Below, in pieces: positions 11,901-24,415 of a DNA stretch of 64,000 nt. The DNA lies in the NCBI GenBank assembly GCA_958298945.1, contig OY282606.1:58231920-58295919 (forward strand), written 5' to 3'. The notes beneath the pieces are model-generated. The model was not told the origin of the DNA and searched no databases. It saw only the letters and a list, made by a program, of their open reading frames with translations. The DNA is from Atherix ibis (lineage: Eukaryota > Arthropoda > Insecta > Diptera > Athericidae). The first letter of the stretch is position 1. Each line of letters begins with the position of its first letter. The translations under genes and the position numbers were made by a program.

Positions 11901-14900
11901 TAAGTTCGAAAATAGGTAATTTTTTGATACTGTTGGTCATATGCTACTATCCTTTGTTGGTTTCTGTTCGATTCAAATTGTAAGCTTTTATGTAGTCCTT
12001 TTTTAGATCTATTACAAACTTTTTGTTGTACAGTCTCTATTCAATTGTTAACGTACTATTGGTTGTAGGGCTATGTACGTTGTTAGGTCTATCTTTGTCT
12101 ATTTAACGGCAAATTGTTTTCAGTTACATTGTCGAAAAAGGACATTTTTACTGTAATTTTTTTTAAAGTTCGAAAATAGGTAATTTTTTGATACTGTTGG
12201 TCATATGCTACTATCCTTTGTTCGTTTCCTTTCGATTCAAATTGTAAAGTTTTTTGTAATCGTTTTTGAGGTCTATTGCAGTCTTTTGGTTGTACAGTCT
12301 CTATTCAATTTTCAACGTACTATTGGTTGTAAGGTTATATACGTTTTTAAGTATATCTTGGTAAATTTAAAGGTACATTGTTTTCAGTCACATTGTCGAA
12401 AAAGGACATTTTTAGTGTAATGTTTTTTTAAGTTCGAAAACAGGTAATTTTTTGATACTGTTGGTCATATGCTACTATCCTTTGTTCGTTTCCCTTCTAT
12501 TCAAATTTTAAAGTTTTATGTAGTCGTTTTTGAGGTCTATTGCAGTCTCTTTATTGTACAGTCTCTATTCAATTGTGAACATACTATTGCTTGTAGGGTT
12601 AAGGATGTAGTTAAGCCTATCTTGGTCAATTTAAAAATAAATTGTTTTCAGTTACATTTTCGAAAATGGACATTTTTACTGTAATGTTTTTTTAAGTTCG
12701 AAAATAGGTAATTTTTTGATACTGTTGGTCATATGGTACTATCCTTTGTTGGTTTCTTTTCGATTCAAATTGTAAGCTTTTATGTAGTCCTTTTTTAGAT
12801 CTGTTGCAAACTTTTTGTTGTACAGTCTCTATTCAATTGTTAACGTACTATTGGTTGTAGGGTTATGTACGTTGTTAAGTATATCTTCGTAAATTTTAAG
12901 GTAAATTGTTTTCAGTCATATTGTCTAAAAAGGACATTTTTAGTGTAATGTTTTTTTTAAGTTCGAAAATAGGTAATTTTTTATACTGTTGGTCATATGC
13001 TACTATCCTTTGTTCGTTTCCCTTCTATTCAAATTGTAAAGTTTTATGTAGTCGTTTTTGAGGTCTATTGCAGTCTCTTCATTGTACAGTCTCTATTCAA
13101 TTGTGAACATACTATTGCTTGTAGGGTTATGTATGTTGTTAGGTCTATCTTGGTCAATTTAAAGATAAATTGCTTTCAGCTACATTGTTGAAAAAGGACA
13201 TTTTTACTGTAATGTTTTTTTAACTTTGAAAACAAGTAATTTTTTGATACTGTTGGTCATATGCTACTATCCTTTGTTCGTTTCTGTTCGATTCAAATTG
13301 TAAAGTTTTATGTGGTCGTTTTTGAGGTCTATTGCAGTATTTTAGTTGTACAGTCTCTATTCAATTGTTAACGTACTATTGGTTGTAGGGTTATGTACGT
13401 TGTTAAGTATATCTTGGTAAATTTAAAGGTAAATTGTTTTCAGTTACATTGCCGAAAAAGGACATTTTTACTGTAATGTTTTTTTAAGTTCGAAAATAGG
13501 TAATTTTTTGATACTGTTGGTCATATACTACTATCCTTTGCTGGTTTCCTTTCGATTCAAATCGTAAAGTTTTATGTAGTCGTTTTTGAGGTCTATTGCA
13601 GTCTCTTCATTGTACAGTCTCTTTTCAATTGCGAACATACTATTGCTTGTAGGGTTATGTATGTTGTTAGGTCTATCTTGGTCAATTTAAAGATAAATTG
13701 CTTTCAGCTACATTGTTGAAAAAGGACATTTTTACTGTAATGTTTTTTTAAGTTCGAAAATAGGTAATTTTTTGATACTGTTGGTCATATGCTACTATCC
13801 TTTATTCGTTTCCGTTCGATTCAAATTGTAAAGTTTTATGTGGTCGTTTTTGAGGTCTATTGCAGTCTTTTTGTTGTACAGTCTCTATTCAATTGTTAAC
13901 GTACTATTGCTTGTAGGGTTAAGTACGTTGTTAGGTCTATCTTGGTCAATTTGAAGATAAATTGCTTTCAGTTACATTGTCGCAAAAGGACATTTTTACT
14001 GTAATGTTTTTTAAGTTTGAAAATAGGTAATTTTTTGATACTGTTGGTCACATGCTACTATCCTTTTTTCGTTTCCTTTCGATTCAAATTGCAAAGTTTT
14101 TTGTAGTCGTTTTTGAGGTCTATTGCAGTCTTTTTGTTGTAGAGTCTCTATTCAATTGTTAACGTACTATTGCTTGTAGGGTTATGTACGTTGTTAGGTC
14201 TATCTTGATCAATTTAAAGATAAATTGCTTTCAGTCATATTGTTGAAAAAGGATATTTTTACTGTAATGTTTTTTTAAGTTCGAAAATAGGCTAATTTTT
14301 TGATACTGTTGGTCATATGCTACTATCCTTTGTTCGTTTCCTTTCGATTCAAATTGTAAAGTTTTTTGTAGTCGTTTTTTAGGTCTATTGCAAACTTTTT
14401 GTTGTAGAGTCTCTATTCAATTGTTAACGTACTATTGCTTGTAGGGTTATGTATGTTGTTAGGTCTATCTTGGTCAATTTAAAGATAAATTGCTTTCAGC
14501 TACATTGTTGAAAAAGGACATTTTTACTGTAATGTTTTTTTAAGTTCGAAATAGGTAATTTTTTGATACTGTTGGTCATATGCTACTATTCTTTGTTCGT
14601 TTCCGTTCGATTCAAATTGTAAAGTTTTTTGTAATCGTTTTTGAGGTCTATTGCAGTCTTTTTGTTGTAGAAAAACCCTACTATTGCTTGTAGGGTTATG
14701 TACGTTGTTAGGTCTATATTGGTCAATTTAAAGAAAAATGGCTTTCAGTTAAATTGTTGAAAAAGGACATTTTACTGTAATGTTTTTTTAAGTTCGAAAA
14801 TAGGTAATTTTTTGATACTGTTGGTCATATGCTACTATTCTTTGTTCGTTTCCGTTCGATTCAAATTGTAAAGTTTTATGTGGTCGTTTTTGAGGTCTAT

Positions 14901-15860
14901 TGCAGTCTTTTTGTTGTACAGTCTCTATTCAATTGTTAACGTACTATTGCTTGTAGGGTTATGTATGTTGTTAGGTCTATCTTGGTCAATTTGAAGATAA
15001 ATTGCTTTCAGTTACATTGTTGAAAAAGGACATATTTACTGTAATGTTTTTTTAAGTTCGAAAGTAGGTAATTTTTTGATACTGTTGGTCATATGCTACT
15101 ATCCTTTGTTCGTTTCCGTTCGATTCAAATTGGAAAGTTTTATGTGGTCGTTTTTGAGGTCTATTGCAGTCTTTTTGTTGTACAGTCTCTATTCAATTGT
15201 TAACGTACTATTGGTTGTAGGGTTATGTACGTTGTTAGGTCTATCTTAGTAAATGTAAAGGTAAATTGTTTTCAGTTACATTGTCAAAAAAGGACATTTT
15301 TAGTGTAATGTTTTTTTAAGTTCGAAAACAGGTAATTTGTTGATACTGTTGGTCATATGCTACTATTCTTTGTTCGTTTCTTTTCAATTCAAATTGTAAA
15401 GTTTTATTTAGTAGTTTTTGAGGTCTATTGCAGTCTTTTTGTTGTACAGTCTCTATTCAATTGTTAACGTACTATTGCTTGTTGAGCTATGTACGTTGTT
15501 AGGTCTATCTTGGTCAATTTAAGGATAAATTGTTTTCAGTTACATTGTCGAAAAAGGACATTTTTACTGTAATGTTTTTTTAAGTTTGAAAATAGGTAAT
15601 TTTTTGATACTATTGGTCACATGCTACTATTCTTTGTTCGTTTCCGTTCGATTCGAATTGTAAAGTTTTATGTGGTCGTTTTTGAGGTCTATGGCAGTCT
15701 TTTTGTTGTACAGTCTCTATTCAATTGTTAACGTACTATTGGTTGTAGGGTTATGTACGTTGTTAGGTCTATCTTGGTAAATTTAAAGGTAAATTGTTTT
15801 CAGTTACATTGTCGACAAAGGACATTTTTAGTGTAATGTTTTTTTAAGTTCGAAAACAGG

Positions 15861-16914
15861 TAATTTGTTGATACTGTTGGTCATATGCTACTATCCTTTG
15901 TTCGTTTCCTTTCGATTCAAATTGTAAAGTTTTTTGTAGTCGTTTTGAGGTCTATTGCAGTCTTTTTGTTGTAGAGTCTCTATTCAGTTGTTAACGTACT
16001 ATTGCTTGTTGGGCTATGTACGTTGTTAGGTCTATCTTGGTCAATTTGAAGATAAATTGTTTTCAGTTACATTATCGAAAAAGGACATTTTTACTGTAAT
16101 GTTTTTTTAAGTTTGAAAACAAGTAATTTTTTGATACTGTTGGTCATATGCTACTATCCTTTGTTCGTTTCCGTTCGATTCAAATTGTACAGTTTTTTGT
16201 GGTCTTTTTTGAGGTCTATTGCAGTCTTTTTGTTGTACAGTCTCTATTCAATTGTTAACGTACTATTGGTTGTAGGGTTATGTACGTTGTTAGGTCTATC
16301 TTTGTTAATGTAAAGGTAAATTGTTTTCAGTTACATTGTCGAAAAAGGACATTTTTAGTGTAATGTTTTTTTAAGTTCGAAAACAGGTAATTTGTTGATA
16401 CTGTTGGTCATATGCTACTATCCTTTGTTCGTTTCCTTTCGATTCAAATTGTTAAGTTTTTTGTAGTCGTTTTGAGGTCTATTGCAGTCTTTTTGTTGTA
16501 GAGTCTCTATTCAGTTGTTAACGTACTATTGCTTGTTGGGCTATGTACGTTGTTAGGTCTATCTTGGTCAATTTGAAGATAAATTGTTTTCAGTTACATT
16601 ATCGAAAAAGGACATTTTTACTGTAATGTTTTTTTAAGTTTGAAAACAAGTAATTTTTTGATACTGTTGGTCATATGCTACTATCCTTTGTTCGTTTCCG
16701 TTCGATTCAAATTGTACAGTTTTTTGTGGTCTTTTTTGAGGTCTACTGCAGTCTTTTTGTTGTACAGTCTCTATTCAATTGTTAACGTACTATTGGTTGT
16801 AGGGTTATGTACGTTGTTAGGTCTATCTGTGTTAATGTAAAGGTAAATTATTTTCAGTTACATTGTCGAAAAAGGACATTTTTAGTGTAATGTTTTTTTA
16901 AGTTCGAAAACAGG
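15861..16914. repeat. Higher-order dimer inside the satellite (period about 527 bp)
   Basis: Two consecutive blocks of two monomers each are nearly identical: the stretch starting at 16113 recurs at 16640 with very few differences, and again at 17958 (1318 bp, five monomers later). Diagnostic variants travel together (ttgttgggctatg, ttgtacagttttttgtgg), showing block-wise amplification rather than independent monomer spread. Confidence 0.7.
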
Positions 16915-19900
16915 TAATTTGTTGATACTGTTGGTCATATGCTACTATTCTTTGTTCGTTTCTTTTCAATTCAAATTGTAAAGTTTTATTTAGTAGTTTT
17001 TGAGGTCTATTGCAGTCTTTTTGTTGTACAGTCTCTATTAAATTGTTAACGTACTATTGCTTGTAGGGTTATGTACGTTGTTAGGTCTATCTTGATCAAT
17101 TTAAAGATAAATTGCTTTCAGTTACATTGTTGAAAAAGGATATTTTTACTGTAATGTTTTTTTAAGTTTGAAAATAGTTAATTTTTTGATACTGTTGGTC
17201 ACATGCTACTATCCTTTTTTCGTTTCCTTTCGATTCAAATTGCAAAGTTTTTTGTAGTCGTTTTTGAGGTCTATTGCAGTCTTTTTGTTGTAGAGTCTCT
17301 ATTCAATTGTTAACGTACTATTGCTTGTAGGGTTATGTACGTTGTTAGGTCTATATTGGTCAATTTAAAGATAAATTGCTTTCAGTTACATTGTTGAAAA
17401 AGGATATTTTTACTGTAATGTTTTTTAAGTTTGAAAACAAGTAATTTTTTGGTACTGTTAATCATATGCTACTATCCTTTGTTCGTTTCCGTTCGATTCG
17501 AATTGTAAAGTTTTATGTGGTCGTTTTTGAGGTCTATGGCAGTCTTTTTGTTGTACAGTCTCTATTCAATTGTTAACGTACTATTGGTTGTAGGGTTATG
17601 TACGTTGTTAGGTCTATCTTGGTAAATTTAAAGGTAAATTGTTTTCAGTTACATTGTCAAAAAAGGACATTTTTAGTGTAATGTTTTTTTAAGTTTGAAA
17701 ACAGGTAATTTGTTGATACTGTTGGTCATATGCTACTATCCTTTGTTCGTTTCCTTTCGATTCAAATTGTAAAGTTTTTTGTAGTCGTTTTGAGGTCTAT
17801 TGCAGTCTTTTTGTTGTAGAGTCTCTATTCAGTTGTTAACGTACTATTGCTTGTTGGGCTATGTACGTTGTTAGGTCTATCTTGGTCAATTTGAAGATAA
17901 ATTGTTTTCAGTTACATTATCGAAAAAGGACATTTTTACTGTAATGTTTTTTTAAGTTTGAAAACAAGTAATTTTTTGATACTGTTGGTCATATGCTACT
18001 ATCCTTTGTTCGTTTCCGTTCGATTCAAATTGTACAGTTTTTTGTGGTCTTTTTTGAGGTCTATCGCAGTCTTTTTGTTGTACAGTCTCTATTCAATTGT
18101 TAACGTACTATTGGTTGTAGGGTTATGTACGTTGTTAGGTCTATCTTTGTAAATTTAAAAGTAAATTGTTTTCAGTTACATTGTCGAAAAAGGACATTTT
18201 TAGTGCAATGTTTTTTTAAGTTCGAAAACAGGTAATTTGTTGATACTGTTGGTCATATGCTACTATTCTTTGTTTGTTTCTTTTCGATTCAAATTGTAAA
18301 CTTTTATGTAATCCTTTTTTAGATCTATTGCAAACGTTTTGTTGTACAGTCTCTATTCAATTGTTAACGTACTATTGATTGTAGGGTTATGTACGTAGTT
18401 AAGCCTTTCTTGGTCAATTTAAAAATAAATTGTTTTCAGTTACATTGTCGAAAATGGATATTTTTACTGTAATGTTTTTTCAAGTTCGAAAAAAGGTAAT
18501 TTTTTAATACTGTTGGTCTTATTCTACTATCCTTTGTTCGTTTCCGTTCCATTCAAATTGTAAAGTTTTATGTGGTCGTTTTTGAGGTCTTTTGCAGTCT
18601 TTTTGTTGTACAGTCTCTATTCAATTGTTGACGTACTACTGCTTGTAGGGTTATGTACGTTGTTAGGTCTATCTTGTTCAATTTAAAGGTTAAATTTATG
18701 TGGTCATTTTTGAGGTCTATTGCAGTCTTTTTGTTGTACAGTCTCTATTCAATTGTTAACGTACTATTGGTTGTAGGGTTATGTACGTTGTTAGGTCTAT
18801 CTTTGTAAATTTAAAAGTAAATTGTTTTCAGTTACATTGTCGAAAAAGGACATTTTTAGTGCAATGTTTTTTTAAGTTCGAAAACAGGTAATTTGTTGAT
18901 ACTGTTGGTCATATGCTACTATTCTTTGTTCGTTTCCTTTCAATTCAAATTGTAAAGTTTTATGTAGTCGTTTTTGAGGTCTATTGCAGTCTTTTCGTTG
19001 TACAGTCTCTATTCAATTGTTAACGTACTATTGCTTGTAGGGTTATGTACGTTGTTAGGTCTATCTTGGTCAATTTAAAGATAAATTGCTTTCAGTTACA
19101 TTGTTGAAAAAGGATATTTTTACTGTAATGTTTTTTTAAGTTTGAAAATAGGTAATTTTTTGATACTGTTGGTCATATGCTACTATCCTTTTTTCGTTTC
19201 CTTTCGATTCAAATTGCAAAGTTTTTTGTAGTCGTTTTTGAGGTCTATTGCAGTCTTTTTGTTGTAGAGTCTGTATTCAATTGTTAACGTACTATTGCTT
19301 GTAGGGTTATGTACGTTGTTAGGTCTATCTGGGTCAATTTAAAGATAAATTGCTTTCAGTTACATTGTTGAAAAAGGATATTTTTACTGTAATGTTTTTT
19401 TAAGTTCGAAAATAGGTTAATTTTTTGATACTGTTGGTCATATGCTACTATCCTTTGTTCGTTTCCTTTCGATTCAAATTGTAAAGTTTTTTGTAGTCAT
19501 TTTTTAGGTCTATTGCAAACTTTTTGTTGTAGAGTCTCTATTCAATTGTTAACGTACTATTGCTTGTAGGGTTATGTACGTTGTTAGGTCTATCTTGATC
19601 AATTTAAAGATAAATTGCTTTCAGTTACATTGTTGAAAAAGGAGATTTTTACTGTAATGTTTTTTTAAGTTTGAAAATAGGTAATTTTTTGATACTGTTG
19701 GTCACATGCTACTATCCTTTTTTCGTTTCCTTTCGATTCAAATTGCAAAGTTTTTTGTAGTCGTTTTTGAGGTCTATTGCAGTCTTTTTGTTGTAGAGTC
19801 TCTATTCAATTGTTAACGTACTATTGCTTGTAGGGTTATGTACGTTGTTAGGTCTATCTTGGTCAATTTAAAGATAAATTGCTTTCAGTTACATTGTTGA

Positions 19901-22900
19901 AAAAGGATATTTTTACTGTAATGTTTTTTTAAGTTCGAAAATAGGTTAATTTTTTGATACTGTTGGTCATATGCTACTATCCTTTGTTCGTTTCCTTTCG
20001 ATTCAAATTGTAAAGTTTTTTGTAGTCGTTTTCTAGGTCTATTGCAAACTTTTTGTTGTAGAGTCTCTATTCAATTGTTAACGTACTATTGCTTGTAGGG
20101 TTATGTACGTTGTTAGGTCTATCTTGGTAAATTTAAAGGTAAATTGTTTTCAGTTACATTGTCGAAAAAGGACATTTTTATTGTTATGTTTTTTTAAGTT
20201 CGAAAATAGGTAATTTTTGGATACTGTTGGTCATATGCTACTATCCTTTGTTTGTTTCTTTTCGATTCAAATTGTAAACTTTTATGTAGTTTTTTTTTAG
20301 ATCTATTGCAAACTTTTTGTTGTACAGTCTTTATTCAATTGTTAAAATACTATTGATTGTAAGGTTATGTACGTTGTTAGGTCTATCTTTGTAAATTTAA
20401 AGGTAAATTGTTTTCAGTTACATTATCGAAAAAGGACATTTTTAGTGTAATTTTTTTTTAAGTTCGAAAACAGGTAATTTGTTGATACTGTTGGTCATAT
20501 GCTACTATTCTTTGTTCGTTTCTTTTCAATTCAAATTGTAAAGTTTTATTTAGTCGTTTTTGAGGTCTATTGCAGTCTTTTTGTTGTACAGTCTCTATTC
20601 AGTTGTTAACGTACTATTGCTTGTTGGGCTATGTACGTTGTTAGATCTATCTTGGTCAATTTGAAGATAAATTGTTTTCAGTTACATTGTCGAAAAAGGA
20701 CATTTTTACTATAATGATTTTTAAGTTTGAAAACAAGTAATTGTTTGATACTGTTGGTCATATGCTACTATCCTTTGTTCGTTTCCCTTCTATTCAAATT
20801 GTAAAGTTTTATGTGGTCGTTTTTGAGGTCTTTTGCAGTCTTTTTGTTGTACAGTCTCTATTCAATTGTTAACGTACTATTGGTTGTAGTGTTATGTACG
20901 TTGTTAGGTCTATCTTGGTAAATTTAAAGGTAAATTGTTTTCAGTTACATTGTCAAAAAAGGACATTTTTAGTGTAATGTTTGTTTAAGTTCGAAAACAG
21001 GTAATTTGTTGATACTGTTGGTCATATGCTACTATCCTTTGTTCGTTTTGTAAAGTTTTATGTGGTCGTTTTTGAGGTCTATTGCAGTCTTTTTGTTGTA
21101 GAGTCTCTATTCAATTGTTAACGTACTACTGCTTGTAGGGTTATGTACGTTGTTAGGTCTATCTTGTTCAATTTAAAGGTAAAATTTATGTGGTCATTTT
21201 TGAGGTCTATTGCAGTCTTTTTGTTGTACAGTCTCTATTCAATTGTTAACGTACTATTGGTTGTAGGGTTATGTACGTTGTTAGGTCTATCTTTGTCAAT
21301 TTAAAGGTAAATTGTTTTCAGTTACATTGTCGAAAAAGGACATTTTTAGTGCAATGTTTTTTTAAGTTCGAAAACAGGTAATTTGTTGATACTGTTGGTC
21401 ATATGCTTCTATTCTTTGTTCGTTTCCTTTCAATTCAAATTGTAAAGTTTTATGTAGTCGTTTTTTAGGTCTATTGCAAACTTTTTGTTGTACAGTCTTT
21501 ATTCAATTGTTAAAATACTATTGATTGTAGGGTTATGTACGTTGTTAGGTCTATCTTTGTAAATTTAATGGTAAATTGTTTTCAGTTACATTATCGAAAA
21601 AGGACATTTTTACTGTAATGTTTTTTTAAGTTTGAAAACAAGTAATTTTTCGATACTGTTGGTCATATGCTACTATCCTTTGTTCGTTTCCGTTCGATTT
21701 AAATTGTAAAGTTTTATGTGGTCGTTTTTGAGGTATATTGCAGTCTTTTTGTTGAACAGTCTCTATTCAATTGTTAACGTATTATTGCTTGTGGGGTTAT
21801 GTACGTTGTAAAGTCTATCTTGGTCAATTTAAAGATATGTTTAATTGTTTTCAGTTACATTGTCGAAAAAGGAAATTTTTAATGTAATGTTTTTTTAAGT
21901 TCGAAAATAGGTAATTTTTTGATACTGTTGGTTATATGCTACTATCCTTTGTTCGTTCCCTTTCGATTCAAATTGTAAAGTTTTTTGTAGTCGTTTTTTA
22001 GGTCTATTGCAGTCTTTTTGTTGTACAGTCTTTCTTCAATTGTTAACATACTATTGATTGTAGGGTTATGTACGTAGTTAAGCCTATCTTGGTCAATTTA
22101 AAAATAAATTGTTTTCAGTTACATTGTCGAAAAAGGACATTTTTAGTGTAATGTTTTTTTAAGTTCGAAAACATGTAATTTGTTGATACTGTTGGTCATA
22201 TGCTACTATCCTTTGTTCGTTTCCTTTCAATTCAAATTGTAAAGTTTTATGTAGTTGTTTTTGAGCTCTATTGCAGTCTTTTTGTTGTAGAGTCTCTATT
22301 CAATTGTTAATGTACTATTGCTTGTAGGGTTATGTACGTTGTTAGGTCTATCTTGGTAAATTGGTCATATGCTACTATCCTTTGTTCGTTTCCTCTCGAT
22401 TCAAATCGTTAGATAAATTGTTTTCAGTTACATTGTCGAAAATGGACATTTTTACTGTTATGTTTTTTAAGTTCGAAAATAGGTAATTTTTTGATACTGT
22501 TGGTCATATGCTACTATCCTTTGTTCGTTTCCTTTCGATTCAAATCGTTAAGTTTTATGTGGTCGTTTTTGAGGTCTATTGCAGTCCTATTGTTGTAGAG
22601 TCTGTATTCAATTGTTAACGTACTACTGCTTGTAGGGTTATGAACGTTGTTAGGTCTATCTTGTTCAATTTAAAGGTAAAATTTATGTGGTCATTTTTGA
22701 GGTCTTTTGCAATCTTTTTGTTGAACAGTCTCTATTCAATTGTTAAGGTTCTATTGGTTGTAGGGTTATGTACGTTGTTAGGTCTATCTTAGTAAATTTA
22801 AAGGTATATTGTTTTCAGTTACATTGCCGAAAAAGGATATTTTTAGTGTAATGTTTTTTTAAGTTCGAAAACAGGTAATTTGTTGATACTTTTGGTCTTA

Positions 22901-23334
22901 TGCTATTATTCTTTGGTCGTTTCCTTTCAATTCAAATTGTAAAGTTTTATGTAGTCGTTTTTGAGGTCTATTGCAGTCTTTTTGTTGTACAGTCTCTATT
23001 CAATTGTTAACGTACTATTGCTTGTAGGGTTATGTACGTTGTCAGGTCTATGTTGGTCGATTTAAAGGTAAATTGTTTTCAGTTACATTGTCGAAAAAGG
23101 ACATTTTTACTGTAATATTTTTTTAAGTTCGAAAAAAGGTAATTTTTTGTCTCTGTTGGTCATAAGCTACTATCCTTTGTTCGTTTGCTTGCGATTCAAA
23201 TTGTAAAATTTTGTGTAGTCGTTTTTGAGGTCTATTGCAGTCTCTATTCAATTGTTAACGTACTATTGCTTGTAGGGTTATGTACCTTGTTTGGTCTATC
23301 TTGGTCAATTTAAAGGTAAATTAATCTGGTTGAA

Positions 23335-24415
23335 TCTGTAGATGTACTGCTGACAATCAAGATGTTATTATTGTCTTGTCTACGTATATGTGGTGCTTTT
23401 TTTGTTCATTACTTCGTCTAAGTATTATTAGAATATTATTGATAATTACAGTCCGTCTAGTAGACATACTAATGTCTGAAGTTGACGTCTTTCTTATTTT
23501 GTGCACAAATATACCTTCTAATCACTCCAATTGTGGATTTAAATCACTTAGCTCAAAAGAAATTCGGTTATGTTCACTAATCCATACGTGGTGAATGGCC
23601 AAAAGTCTAGGCTGCTCGCCAGTTCTCGTTATTAACTACCAATGGCACCTCTTAAACAGACATCATTGTATGGGCTGCCACGACCAAATAAAAGCAGCCC
23701 ATTTTGAAAAACACGCGCACTATCTGAGGTTCTGGGATTACTCGAATAAACTGGTGATGCGTCCAAAAATGATGTAACCTGATATGTTTGTTCACGCCAA
23801 CTTAAAACACGATCACGTCTCTGAGCGGGTGCAGAACGGAGAAACTCTAAGCACCGAACTTTTAGAGGAGCCAACCACGGATCATCAAAAGCAACTTTAA
23901 TAGGGAAGCAAGATGGATGAGAATCGTCAAGCTCACAACATCGTGACACTGATCCATTTATACAACTGAAAAATTATGACTATAAAAAATCAAATTTACC
24001 TTTTTGTATGAAATTGACTAACCGAGGTTGTGCAGTTGAAGTTAAGTCGTGGTCGACAAACTGACCCCATTGTGCCAACATCAATGTCACTGGAGCGTCT
24101 CCTTCTTTTGCACCATGAACAAGTAGGCTAACAAAGCGTGCAGATGGTAGAGATCCACCTTCGATAGACGTACGAATTGTATCTATTCCATCGCTATAAT
24201 CTGGAGACAAGAAACGATTGAACGGCATTTGAGCAGATCCCCATCTTCGTCGTTTTTGATTATTGCATGTGCCATCGTGTGTTCTGTAGCGCTGAGCGGC
24301 TGGAAGACATCTTGGTAGTTCGCGTGGTGGACAAAGCCCTTCTAGCGGAGTACGACGAAACGATAGTTTAGGTGGTGGCGCTTGCCGTCCTAACTGTGTT
24401 TGGTATTTGTAGCTA
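23335..24415 (-). pseudogene. Pseudogene right arm: fragment of exon 6 fused to exons 4 and 3
   Basis: An exon 6 fragment (23335-23512) is fused to the interior of exon 4 (about 23513-23970); exon 3 follows at about 24000-24415. The distal motif VDHDLT survives. The exon 3 donor has lost one base relative to the gene (AAAAAG|GTAAAT instead of AAAATG|GTAAAT), so the downstream phase is wrong even if spliced. A 17-bp internal deletion near 23632 adds another shift. Confidence 0.85.

Larger units (their letters stand above)
5546..23334. repeat. Exon-derived satellite: about 67 tandem units of about 264 bp
   Basis: The landmark ggtcatatgctactatcc recurs at steps of 263-264 bp (for example 15087, 15351, 15615, 15879, 16142), and the block is continuous over 17.8 kb. 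Each monomer aligns to the minus-strand peroxidase exon 6 in two pieces: cagttacattgtcg...ctgtaat corresponds to 30279-30316, and the rest (gttggtc...gtcgtttttgaggtc...gtactattg...ggtcaatttaaaggtaaattg) corresponds to about 31530-31757. The order is fixed, so the monomer is a fusion of exon fragments about 1.2 kb apart. Identity to the exon is clearly lower than among monomers. Only short non-conserved ORFs occur, so I see no protein product. Confidence 0.93.

Noticed and set aside
11274..18152. Recurrent plus-strand ORFs of 64-71 codons inside the satellite (for example 12469-12684, 16113-16313, 17958-18152)
   Set aside because: They are antisense to the parental exon, hydrophobic by AT bias, interrupted in most monomers, and explained by a repeat period (264) divisible by three.
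5546..23334. CRISPR or bacterial repeat array
   Set aside because: The repeats are 264 bp, directly abutting with no unique spacers, and lie in insect DNA.
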